Positions 1 through 5,096 of a stretch of DNA of 5,129 nucleotides are shown here, one piece after another. A program made the position numbers and the translations under genes. The DNA is from Anaerolineae bacterium (GTDB taxonomy: Bacteria; Chloroflexota; Anaerolineae; Aggregatilineales; Aggregatilineaceae). Position 1 is the first letter of the stretch, and the number at the start of each line of letters is the position of its first letter. Where the stretch lies: NCBI GenBank assembly GCA_016929355.1, contig JAFGJA010000195.1:1-5129 (forward strand), read 5' to 3'. Under the pieces are notes generated by a model, which saw only the letters and a program-made list of their open reading frames with translations, made no database searches and was not told where the DNA came from.

Positions 1-342
1 CACCACATCCACAATATCCATCCAGCGCCGCGTCCCGATCACACCATCCAGACCGGGAATCTGTCCCGGCAGATCGTGCCCGAAACGCTGCGACAGACAC
101 CCCGCCGCGATCAGGTATTGGCCGGGCTGTTTGTTCGCCGCGAGTTCGCGCAGCGCGGCCATCGATTCGTCGCGCGCCGAACTGATAAACCCGCACGTAT
201 TGACGATCAACACTTCGGCGTCTTGCGCGTCAGTTGTACCGCGCAGCCCGGCCTTATCCAGCAGCGCCGCCATCGATTCGGAATCAACGGTATTTTTCGC
301 GCAACCCAGACTGAGCAGGTAATAGGCATCTTTGGGAGTCAT
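1..342 (-). CDS. rimO: Ribosomal protein uS12 methylthiotransferase RimO, N-terminal part (runs off left edge)
   Basis: Radical-SAM enzyme that adds a methylthio group to a conserved aspartate of ribosomal protein uS12 (S12) in the cytoplasm. Only the first 114 codons are present; family members are about 430-450 residues, so most of the protein, including the radical-SAM CxxxCxxC core and the TRAM domain, lies beyond base 1. What is visible is the UPF0004 (methylthiotransferase N-terminal) domain: SLGCAKNTVDSE at residues 11-22, NTCGFI at 48-53 followed by ARDES (56-60), and AAGCLSQR at 79-86. Cys14, Cys50 and Cys82 match the three cysteines that bind the auxiliary iron-sulfur cluster. The SLGCAKN..DSE form favours RimO over MiaB, which usually has a longer leader and a different context. 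The start is the ATG at 342-340; it has only a weak Shine-Dalgarno sequence, but the protein begins where RimO proteins normally do. It is co-oriented with the glycosyltransferase-like gene upstream, 109 bp away, and probably has its own promoter. Confidence 0.95.
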   Translation of the reverse strand, partial: MTPKDAYYLLSLGCAKNTVDSESMAALLDKAGLRGTTDAQDAEVLIVNTCGFISSARDESMAALRELAANKQPGQYLIAAGCLSQRFGHDLPGQIPGLDGVIGTRRWMDIVDVV

Positions 343-411
343 AACGGGGCAATCTCAATCCACTTCATTGACGATGACGTACAGGGCAGGTTATAACGCA
401 AACCGGGCGCG

Positions 412-440
412 ATCATACCGCAGCGCAGGGCGAGCGTCGA
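412..440 (-). promoter_or_regulatory. Candidate sigma-70-type promoter for rimO
   Basis: On the minus strand TCGACG (440-435) and TATGAT (417-412) are separated by 17 bases, matching the -35 and -10 consensus at 4 of 6 and 5 of 6 positions. They sit about 70 bases upstream of the rimO start, just after the end of the upstream membrane-protein gene. This is a pattern match only; read-through from the upstream gene is also possible because no clear terminator separates the two. Confidence 0.4.
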
Positions 441-451
441 GGGTTGATGAT

Positions 452-1942
452 TCAGGCATCGCCCCGCCGCGCCCAACGATTCACCCCATATTCCCCGGCA
501 AAAACGCGCGCCATCATCGCTGCCGCCAGCATGATCAGAGGAATCTCGGTCAGATATTTGAAGCGCTCGTTTTCGCCAAACTCAAAGAAGATACCCATGA
601 TCAACCCATACACGATCAGACCAAACATAAACACCAGCGTGGTATCCTGCCGCAGATACGCGCGCCAAGCCCACGCGGTACGGCGTAACCGGTTGAACGC
701 ATCATAAACATACGCCAGCAGGGTCAACGGCATCGCCCATACGGGAAAAATACGAATAATGCCCCGATCAAATGAAATCCCCGTACCTAAAAAGACGTTA
801 TAAAGCTGTTCATGCAGTCCCATTTTTTCGGCATTCAACACCGTATGTTTGAAGCGCGCCGAGGGATAGGTGTACAACATATACGCCTTGCCCACATTCA
901 AGAGATAGGTCGCCGGATCGTGTTTGAGCAGCGCCAGCGCATTGCGCCCGTAGGTGTTTGAAATGTCAATATAGTTGATGTTGTTGCGATCATCACGGCG
1001 CAGGACGGGAATATCCGACGTTTCCGTAAACCCATACGCGATATATTTGGATGGGCGGCTGAACACGTCCACCTCAACAACCACCGGGTCCAGGACGCCC
1101 GTTTCAACGAGGCTCTGTAATTCGCTGTCGGAGCGTTCCTTTTCGACAATATTGTAAAAGTTCATGCCGGACCAACTGCTCAAGCCGAAAAAACCGAACA
1201 CGACCAGATTTTTAAGCAAAAAGACTACTGTCAGGAGATTGATCCCGGCGGACACGATCACCACGCGGCGGCGCTGCGTTTCGACCAGCAGAGGCAGAAT
1301 GAACAGTACGATCAGCAGCCAGATTGGGTGAAACAAGCTGCGCGTTAAAATGAGCAGATTCAGCGTGATCACAAAGAGATACAGATAGCGCACCTGTCGC
1401 GTTTTTTGATACCGCATAATCCAGAATATACTCAACAGCACCCAAAACGCGCTTAACTGCGTGTATAGAATATACGCTTCATAGACGAACAGCGCGGGGA
1501 AAAACGCAATCACAAACAGGGTCACATGGCGAATGATCGGCTGTGGAATCAGGTATTGCAGCAGGAAGCCGCTCATCAGGACCATCAGTGTCCCTAAGAT
1601 GATGTACAGCGTATACAGCGCTGCCAGATGGTCAGGATAAAACACACGCCCTAATACCGCGCCGAGTATATTATAAAGCGGCGGCTGCGCGTGAAAATAG
1701 ACTATCGTTTCGCATGGCGCATCCCGCAGCAAATCCATCGGGGCGGTTTGCCAGAACCAATCCCACGTATTGCGCCCCGGATCACTGGTGATACTCATCC
1801 CACCCCAATAGCGATAGACGCAGGCCACCACCCCATGCGCCACCGCCGCGATTAGAGGCATAGGGGCGAACCCATCCGAACCTCTGGTTTGCGTTTGCCC
1901 TGGGCCGACACGCTGGTCGGCCCCTACATGATCATGTAGCAT
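452..1942 (-). CDS. Polytopic membrane protein, GT-C / GT39 (ArnT/PMT-like) glycosyltransferase-like
   Basis: A 496-residue integral membrane protein with about eight to ten hydrophobic segments, clearest near residues 29-43 (weak), 108-131, 138-154, 159-176, 185-200, 205-221, 226-246, 394-414, 434-454 and 463-481. A large polar loop spans about 260-390. It resembles GT39/PMT_2-type transferases, which move sugar from a polyprenyl-phosphate donor onto lipids or proteins outside the membrane. Supporting signs are an acidic first loop (ITSDPGRNTWDW, 51-62, Asp54 and Asp61 as candidate catalytic acids), HAQPPLYN (84-91), similar to the HPPLY motif after the first loop, and a late GENERFKYLTEIPL (456-469), like the ENNRFR motif before the last helix. 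The start ATG at 1942 has GGAGAA at 1956-1951, 8 bases upstream. Residues about 6-28 are encoded by a palindromic repeat, so the mature N-terminus may instead begin at Met28 (1861). Donor and acceptor cannot be read from sequence. An O-antigen-type or other GT-C membrane enzyme is the main alternative. Confidence 0.75.
   Translation of the reverse strand: MLHDHVGADQRVGPGQTQTRGSDGFAPMPLIAAVAHGVVACVYRYWGGMSITSDPGRNTWDWFWQTAPMDLLRDAPCETIVYFHAQPPLYNILGAVLGRVFYPDHLAALYTLYIILGTLMVLMSGFLLQYLIPQPIIRHVTLFVIAFFPALFVYEAYILYTQLSAFWVLLSIFWIMRYQKTRQVRYLYLFVITLNLLILTRSLFHPIWLLIVLFILPLLVETQRRRVVIVSAGINLLTVVFLLKNLVVFGFFGLSSWSGMNFYNIVEKERSDSELQSLVETGVLDPVVVEVDVFSRPSKYIAYGFTETSDIPVLRRDDRNNINYIDISNTYGRNALALLKHDPATYLLNVGKAYMLYTYPSARFKHTVLNAEKMGLHEQLYNVFLGTGISFDRGIIRIFPVWAMPLTLLAYVYDAFNRLRRTAWAWRAYLRQDTTLVFMFGLIVYGLIMGIFFEFGENERFKYLTEIPLIMLAAAMMARVFAGEYGVNRWARRGDA
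1861..1926. repeat. 66-bp palindromic interspersed repeat (MITE/REP-like), two tandem hairpins
   Basis: The element starts TAGGGGC (1861-1867) and ends GCCCCTA (1920-1926), a 7-bp terminal inverted repeat. Inside are two hairpins: GGGCGAAC (1864-1871) with GTTTGCCC (1893-1900), one wobble pair; and GGGCCGAC (1902-1909) with GTCGGCCC (1916-1923), perfect 8-bp stem and 6-base loop. The TA at each end could be a TA target duplication as made by IS630/Tc1-type transposases, but this is inference. From memory, GGGGCGAAC...GTCGGCCCCTA units recur many times in Chloroflexota genomes; only one copy is in this window. It lies within the 5' end of the glycosyltransferase-like reading frame, and its 66-bp length keeps that frame open. 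Confidence 0.65.
1924..1939. repeat. Perfect 16-bp palindrome adjoining the repeat element
   Basis: CTACATGATCATGTAG reads identically on both strands. It overlaps the outer end of the 66-bp repeat by three bases and covers codons 2-6 of the glycosyltransferase-like gene. It may be part of the repeat's flank, a protein-binding site near the translation start, or a by-product of where the element landed. Confidence 0.5.
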
Positions 1943-1971
1943 CTTTTGTCTTCTCCATTAGGCTAACGCAC

Positions 1972-1977
1972 ATTATG
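1972..1977 (-). promoter_or_regulatory. Possible -10 element for the glycosyltransferase-like gene
   Basis: The minus strand reads CATAAT here (5 of 6 to TATAAT), 30 bases before the ATG at 1942, which would leave a short leader that still includes the GGAGAA ribosome-binding site. No convincing -35 hexamer is present at 16-18 bases upstream, so this is weak. Confidence 0.25.
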
Positions 1978-2021
1978 CGGGATCACCCGTAAAATTCACA
2001 GACTTTTCGGAACCGAATCTA

Positions 2022-2050
2022 TTTCATCTCCCGGCAAGGTCTGTTATGAT
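2022..2050 (+). promoter_or_regulatory. Candidate extended -10 promoter for the lipase-SGNH pair
   Basis: TGTTATGAT (2042-2050) is an extended -10: TG, one base, then TATGAT (5 of 6). The -35 position 17 bases upstream holds TTTCAT (2022-2027), a poor match, which extended -10 promoters tolerate. Transcription from it would give a leader of about 75 bases, including a T-rich stretch at 2075-2090, before the ATG at 2132. A second AT-rich patch (TTGATA at 2050, TATAGT at 2070) has unsuitable spacing. Confidence 0.4.
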
Positions 2051-2131
2051 TGATAGCATACGGTTTATCTATAGTTTATTTTTTGTTTGTGCATTCTTTG
2101 CCCGCTATCATCTAACATAGGACAGTGAATC

Positions 2132-2980
2132 ATGCGCCACCGCACCGGATTATTCAAAGGGGAAACCAACACCCTCATCTTTACCCAACACTGGTTCCCG
2201 AATCACGGCTCAAAACCACACGCGAATATTGTGATCATCCACGGCATCGGCGAACACAGTGATCGCTATGAGCACGTCGCCGCGCATTTCGTCCAACACG
2301 GCTATGGCGTTTGCGCGCTGGATCACCGGGGACATGGACGCTCGGAAGGGGCGCGCGTGATCGTTGCGGATTTTGAAGATTACTATGTCGCTGATTTGCG
2401 CACGTATGTGGACGAAATCCAAACCGTTTTCCCCGATACCCCCCTGTTCCTTTACGGGCACAGCATGGGATCGCTGATCGCGCTGCTGTTCGCGTTTCGC
2501 TACCAAGACGAACTCGCCGGGGTGATCACCACCGGGATCGCGCTCAAGCCGGTGCTGTCGAACGCCGTGACGGTGCCGATCCTCAAAACGGCCAGCAGTT
2601 TGATCCCCGGCGCGCGGTTGATTCCGCTTGATGCGAATGGCCTCAGCCGCGATCCTGAAGTCTGCCGGGCCTACCAAGCCGATCCCCTGGTCTATCACGG
2701 GCGAATTCCCCTGGTGACATTGGCCGCGCTGCAAGAAGCCGCCGATCTATGCCTCAAGCGCTTGCCCAACCTGCATATCCCGCTCCTGGCGATGCACGGC
2801 AGCGATGATGCACTGACCCTGGTCAAAGGCGCGCAGCTTGTGCTGGAACGGTCCGGCGCACCGGACACAATGGTCAAAATTTATGATGGGTTGTATCATG
2901 AAATCCATAATGAACCGGAACAAGATCAGGTGTTAGCGGATATGATCGAGTGGTTGGATAAACACAGCACACCTGGATAG
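2132..2980 (+). CDS. Alpha/beta hydrolase, monoacylglycerol lipase / lysophospholipase type
   Basis: A 282-residue serine hydrolase of the Hydrolase_4 (monoacylglycerol lipase, PldB-like) family, expected to cleave fatty-acyl esters of glycerol or lysolipids. The whole catalytic set is visible. The oxyanion motif is HGIGEHSDRY at 37-46, the family signature LDHRGHGRSEG is at 63-73, and the nucleophile elbow GHSMGS at 109-114 gives Ser111. The acid is Asp226 in HGSDDALT (222-229; aligned to the GSADRL motif of mammalian monoacylglycerol lipase), and the base is His256 in YDGLYHEIHNEP (251-262). Length is normal for the family. No signal peptide or membrane segment is present, so it is probably cytoplasmic. 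The ATG at 2132 is preceded by AGGA at 2119-2122 with 9 bases spacing. The SGNH hydrolase gene starts 14 bases after its stop, so the two are probably co-transcribed. Exact substrate is uncertain; other acyl esters are possible. Confidence 0.9.
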   Translation: MRHRTGLFKGETNTLIFTQHWFPNHGSKPHANIVIIHGIGEHSDRYEHVAAHFVQHGYGVCALDHRGHGRSEGARVIVADFEDYYVADLRTYVDEIQTVFPDTPLFLYGHSMGSLIALLFAFRYQDELAGVITTGIALKPVLSNAVTVPILKTASSLIPGARLIPLDANGLSRDPEVCRAYQADPLVYHGRIPLVTLAALQEAADLCLKRLPNLHIPLLAMHGSDDALTLVKGAQLVLERSGAPDTMVKIYDGLYHEIHNEPEQDQVLADMIEWLDKHSTPG

Positions 2981-2994
2981 GCTCTATGTAACTG

Positions 2995-3891
2995 ATGACA
3001 AAGCTCATTCTCAAGCGCCTCGGCAAGTTTGCTCTCCTCATCGCGGTGATCCTGATCCCGGTGGTGATCATCCCCCAGGTGTATGATCCGGTGGGCGTCC
3101 GTTTACTGGATGACCGGTACGAAATTCACAAGAACCTCCAATGCGCCAATGCGAACTGCACCCGTTTGCGAATGCCAGCAGGAACGATCACCTTTGCGCA
3201 TGGTTGGCGCGCCACCATCGAAGCCGATGGTCGCCGTCTGGTCCCTAACAATAACCCGGACTGTACCCTTCAAGTCGCTCTGATTGGCGATTCCTACACC
3301 TGGGGGCCACTGGTCAACGATGATGAAACGTGGGCTAATGGGCTGGCGCAGCACTTTCCATCCGCCTGTTTCTATAATTACGGAATGTATGGGTTCAACG
3401 CGGAACAAGTCGCTTTGACGCTTGCAGAAGCCGTGCCCGATGAAATGGACATGGTGCTTTACTTTGTGTTCACCAATGATGACGTTGGCCCCATTGTGAA
3501 TACCCACATCGGCTCACCGCCCTCGCCGCTCAACATTGTGTTATATGTCGAACTCATCCGGCAGCACGCCGGGCTGCGCGAACAAGCGCCGGGCATGATC
3601 GATTTCACGCCCGATCCAGCGCAATTTGCTGCCGCCATTCACCGCATTGGCGCAGACCCGCGCGTCCAATTCGTCGGGTTTGAGCATGAAATCCGCCTCC
3701 ATGAAATTCGTGAGATGGGCTACCCCGCGACGGAAATTCCCTGGTTTTCAGAAGACAATATCATTGCGCCGATTGATAACCATCCAACAGCCGAGGGACA
3801 CCGCGAAATCGCCCAAGCATTATTCCCACTGGTGCGTGAACAACTTCTCCTGTATAATAAGCAGCAAGATGTGGCCCCTTCTGACCCCTAA
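2995..3891 (+). CDS. Membrane-anchored SGNH/GDSL-type hydrolase
   Basis: A 298-residue protein with a basic start (MTKLILKRLGK) and one hydrophobic segment at about 12-29, a signal anchor that would place the rest outside the membrane. The body carries the SGNH blocks: GDSYTWG at 98-104 (nucleophile Ser100), Gly130 in NYGMYG (128-133), Asn161 in FTNDD (159-163), and the Asp261/His263 pair in DNHPTAEGH (261-269). These residues are those of esterases and acetyl-ester hydrolases acting on lipids, polysaccharides or peptidoglycan; the actual substrate is unknown. Cys50, Cys55, Cys90 and Cys125 all fall in the predicted external part and could form disulfides. The ATG at 2995 follows the lipase stop by 14 bases; no strong ribosome-binding site precedes it, so translation may depend on coupling to the lipase gene. 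An ATG at 2986 is immediately followed by a stop and is not used. The catalytic domain is well supported; the substrate is not. Confidence 0.85.
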   Translation: MTKLILKRLGKFALLIAVILIPVVIIPQVYDPVGVRLLDDRYEIHKNLQCANANCTRLRMPAGTITFAHGWRATIEADGRRLVPNNNPDCTLQVALIGDSYTWGPLVNDDETWANGLAQHFPSACFYNYGMYGFNAEQVALTLAEAVPDEMDMVLYFVFTNDDVGPIVNTHIGSPPSPLNIVLYVELIRQHAGLREQAPGMIDFTPDPAQFAAAIHRIGADPRVQFVGFEHEIRLHEIREMGYPATEIPWFSEDNIIAPIDNHPTAEGHREIAQALFPLVREQLLLYNKQQDVAPSDP

Positions 3892-3940
3892 AAAGCCGCT
3901 ATCAGAGGTAAAAACTATAATGCACCCGATATTTTAGTGG

Positions 3941-3969
3941 TTGACAGGGCCGAATAACCGTGTTAGACT
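3941..3969 (+). promoter_or_regulatory. Strong sigma-70-type promoter for the HTH gene
   Basis: A perfect TTGACA (3941-3946), a 17-base spacer, and TAGACT (3964-3969, 4 of 6) with an upstream TG at 3961-3962 forming an extended -10. Transcription should begin near 3976, leaving about 16 bases of leader with AGGAG at 3980-3984 and 7 bases to the ATG at 3992. This is the best promoter in the window and marks a new transcription unit after the SGNH gene. Confidence 0.8.
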
Positions 3970-3975
3970 GGTCTA
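3964..3975. promoter_or_regulatory. Inverted repeat over the -10 region, possible operator
   Basis: TAGAC-TG-GTCTA has 5-base arms (3964-3968 and 3971-3975) and coincides with the -10 hexamer and the likely start of transcription. A protein bound there would block RNA polymerase. The adjacent gene encodes a small HTH DNA-binding protein, so self-repression is a reasonable guess. Arms this short can occur by chance. Confidence 0.4.
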
Positions 3976-3991
3976 GAATAGGAGAGTTGGG

Positions 3992-4201
3992 ATGTCTAAC
4001 GGCGTCAAGCGCACGATTAACAACAATGCCGTATATTCCCGGCAAGAAGCCGCTGAAGTACTCGGTGTGAGTCTCAGCACCTTGAAAAAGTTGATTGATG
4101 CGGGCTACTTACGTGTCAGTCGTCCGCCCGGTGTGCGGCGCATCTTCATTCAAGGGTCCAGCATCCTTGAGATGCTCCAACAAACCGCAGTAGAAAGGTA
4201 A
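3992..4201 (+). CDS. Small helix-turn-helix protein, excisionase / MerR-like (HTH_17) family
   Basis: A 69-residue protein that is almost entirely one winged-helix DNA-binding domain. YSRQEAAEVLGVSLSTLKKLIDAG (15-38) is the typical excisionase-family helix-turn-helix: a first helix with the AAEVLGVS turn, then STLKKLIDAG as recognition helix. YLRVSRPPGVRRIFI (39-53) forms the wing, and SSILEMLQQT (56-65) a closing helix. It lacks an effector domain, so it acts by binding DNA alone, as a repressor, a recombination directionality factor, or an accessory factor. The ATG has an ideal AGGAG at 7 bases. It is the first gene after a strong promoter that overlaps an inverted repeat, which fits autoregulation. 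No integrase gene is in the window, so an excision role is unsupported here. The next gene starts 7 bases after its stop. Confidence 0.85.
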   Translation: MSNGVKRTINNNAVYSRQEAAEVLGVSLSTLKKLIDAGYLRVSRPPGVRRIFIQGSSILEMLQQTAVER

Positions 4202-4208
4202 ATCATTC

Positions 4209-4427
4209 ATGCAACCCGGTTCGCAACGTGTGACCAGCGAACTGAATACGATTATCAGCGACCCATCTGGTGACTCTTGTTTGCCGATGGGGTGGCTCGA
4301 TATACAGCCTAAACAGCTTGAACGTGCTTGCATGAGTGATGCGTATAGTAGCTTAGCCATTGGCGGTGATGCGTTCGTTAACAACCCAATGTCCCACGTT
4401 TCTGGTGATGTGGAGGAGTGGACCTAA
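4209..4427 (+). CDS. Unrecognised 72-residue protein, second gene of the HTH unit
   Basis: I do not recognise this protein. It is mixed polar, mildly acidic, with no membrane segment, no signal peptide and no clear repeat. It has two cysteines (24 and 41) and ends EEWT. Support for it being real: it begins 7 bases after the HTH stop; AAAGG at 4194-4198, overlapping that stop codon, lies 10 bases before its ATG; it has ordinary codon use; and a strong terminator begins 38 bases after its stop, so promoter, two genes and terminator form one tidy unit. Its job is probably linked to the HTH protein (partner, ligand sensor or target), but this is inference from position only. A non-coding leader or decayed gene is the alternative. 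Confidence 0.55.
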   Translation: MQPGSQRVTSELNTIISDPSGDSCLPMGWLDIQPKQLERACMSDAYSSLAIGGDAFVNNPMSHVSGDVEEWT

Positions 4428-4465
4428 AACCAACACTCCACCAGCATCTGCAACAAAGACCCTTC

Positions 4466-4506
4466 ACCGGGGCGTGGGAACCAAACCTACGCCCCGGTTT
4501 TTGTTT
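4466..4506 (+). terminator. Strong intrinsic terminator of the HTH unit
   Basis: A 13-bp stem pairs ACCGGGGCGTGGG (4466-4478) with CCTACGCCCCGGT (4486-4498), one G-U wobble, around a 7-base loop (AACCAAA). It is followed by a T-run at 4498-4502 and more Ts to 4506. There is no matching T-run on the other strand, so it acts on plus-strand transcripts only. Confidence 0.92.
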
Positions 4507-4593
4507 GATCGTTTCAGGGAACAAAAACGCACGCGGGGTCTATCCTGAAACATTATGAATACTTTTTTACCGGCGACACAAGAAAGGTGTCAG

Positions 4594-4851
4594 ATGATGG
4601 TTAACCTCAACCCCATGACCCAGGTAGCGCGGACCTCTTTTGATGAGGTGTGGTTCGAAACGGTGTTCCTGGCGCTCGACAGATTGCATGATGCAGTCAG
4701 CGAACAAAGCCCGGCGAACATCTCGACCATAGCTCCGGCGGAGATGGTGGGCTGGTTGGAAGACATCATCTACACCGCCCAGGAAGCTATTGTCGAAATC
4801 CGGGAAAAGACCCCGGATCAGACCATGACGGAGGCCGAATATGCTGGTTGA
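4594..4851 (+). CDS. Unrecognised 85-residue acidic helical protein
   Basis: No family recognised. The sequence is rich in Glu, Asp and Ala with heptad-like hydrophobic spacing. TSFDEVWFETVFLALDRLHDAV (about 13-34) and PAEMVGWLEDIIYTAQEAIVEI (about 47-68) look like two amphipathic helices joined by a polar linker, with a short acidic tail. It is soluble, with no signal peptide. The frame is open from an ATG at 4555, but that codon has no ribosome-binding site. The tandem ATGs at 4594 and 4597 follow GAAAGG (4582-4587) by 6 bases, so 4594 is preferred. The gene lies 88 bases after the terminator, so it needs its own promoter; none is convincing in 4507-4593. The following gene overlaps its last 11 bases, pointing to translational coupling. 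A two-helix partner-binding protein is likely, but no function can be assigned. Confidence 0.65.
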   Translation: MMVNLNPMTQVARTSFDEVWFETVFLALDRLHDAVSEQSPANISTIAPAEMVGWLEDIIYTAQEAIVEIREKTPDQTMTEAEYAG

Positions 4852-5080
4852 CACAGCATACCCGGCCAGAAAGCGAGGAGTACAGATGAGGTCAGCAACA
4901 TACAATGACTGGCCCGCCCGCAACGAGACCTGTCAGCCGCCCGGCGGCAGGCTCCAGGGCATCGGTTCCGCCTCGTCGGTGTCGCCAATCCCTTCGACCA
5001 TTATGGCAGTCGGAGGTGGCGGCAACGACCACTCGACTGAACAGACACGTAACGAGATAACGACAAATTCTTATTGGTAG
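4841..5080 (+). CDS. Unrecognised 79- or 64-residue small protein, coupled to the upstream gene
   Basis: No family recognised. The protein is polar and rich in Gly, Ser, Thr and Asn, with one cysteine, a PPGG turn and a GGGGN run in the C-terminal half. It has no membrane segment and is probably largely unstructured. Two starts are credible. The ATG at 4841 is preceded by GGAGG (4830-4834, 6 bases spacing) and overlaps the upstream gene by 11 bases. The ATG at 4886, residue 16, is preceded by GAGGAG (4875-4880, 5 bases spacing) and gives 64 residues. I list the longer form; both may be used. The overlap and strong ribosome-binding sites support a real gene, while the low-complexity tail and lack of recognisable fold lower confidence. 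Confidence 0.5.
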   Translation: MLVDTAYPARKRGVQMRSATYNDWPARNETCQPPGGRLQGIGSASSVSPIPSTIMAVGGGGNDHSTEQTRNEITTNSYW

Positions 5081-5096
5081 TCAGCCCGGCGCTGCG

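Noticed and set aside
76..396. 106-codon plus-strand open frame across the left end
   Set aside because: It is antisense to rimO, whose cysteine motifs are unmistakable, and its translation is Arg/Gln-rich without any fold-like pattern.
332..688. 118-codon plus-strand open frame
   Set aside because: It overlaps the rimO start, the intergenic gap and the antisense of the membrane-protein C-terminus, with no ribosome-binding site and no recognisable content.
1978..1989. CGGG-ATCA-CCCG inverted repeat in the divergent intergenic region
   Set aside because: Arms of only four bases in a moderate-GC region are expected by chance.
2210..2734. 174-codon minus-strand open frame inside the lipase gene
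   Set aside because: Shadow of the lipase, which has a complete catalytic triad; the antisense translation is low-quality Arg/Gly/Gln-rich sequence.
3103..3507. 134-codon minus-strand open frame inside the SGNH gene
   Set aside because: Shadow of a gene with clear SGNH blocks; no promoter or ribosome-binding site of its own.
3916..3921. Perfect TATAAT as a second promoter upstream of the HTH gene
   Set aside because: No -35-like hexamer at a usable distance and no extended -10 TG; the TTGACA promoter just downstream is far better.
3992..4201. HTH gene as a phage excisionase marking an integrated element
   Set aside because: No integrase, attachment-site repeat or tRNA is visible in the window; excisionase-family HTH domains are also common in non-mobile regulators.
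4360..4548. 62-codon plus-strand open frame
   Set aside because: It runs through the strong intrinsic terminator at 4466-4506, so it is not a plausible gene.
4555..4593. Upstream ATG at 4555 as start of the 85-residue gene
   Set aside because: No ribosome-binding site precedes it, whereas the ATG at 4594 has GAAAGG at 6 bases.
4567..4923. 118-codon minus-strand open frame
   Set aside because: Antisense to the 85-residue gene, which has better start signals and a more protein-like amphipathic composition; the two cannot easily both be real.
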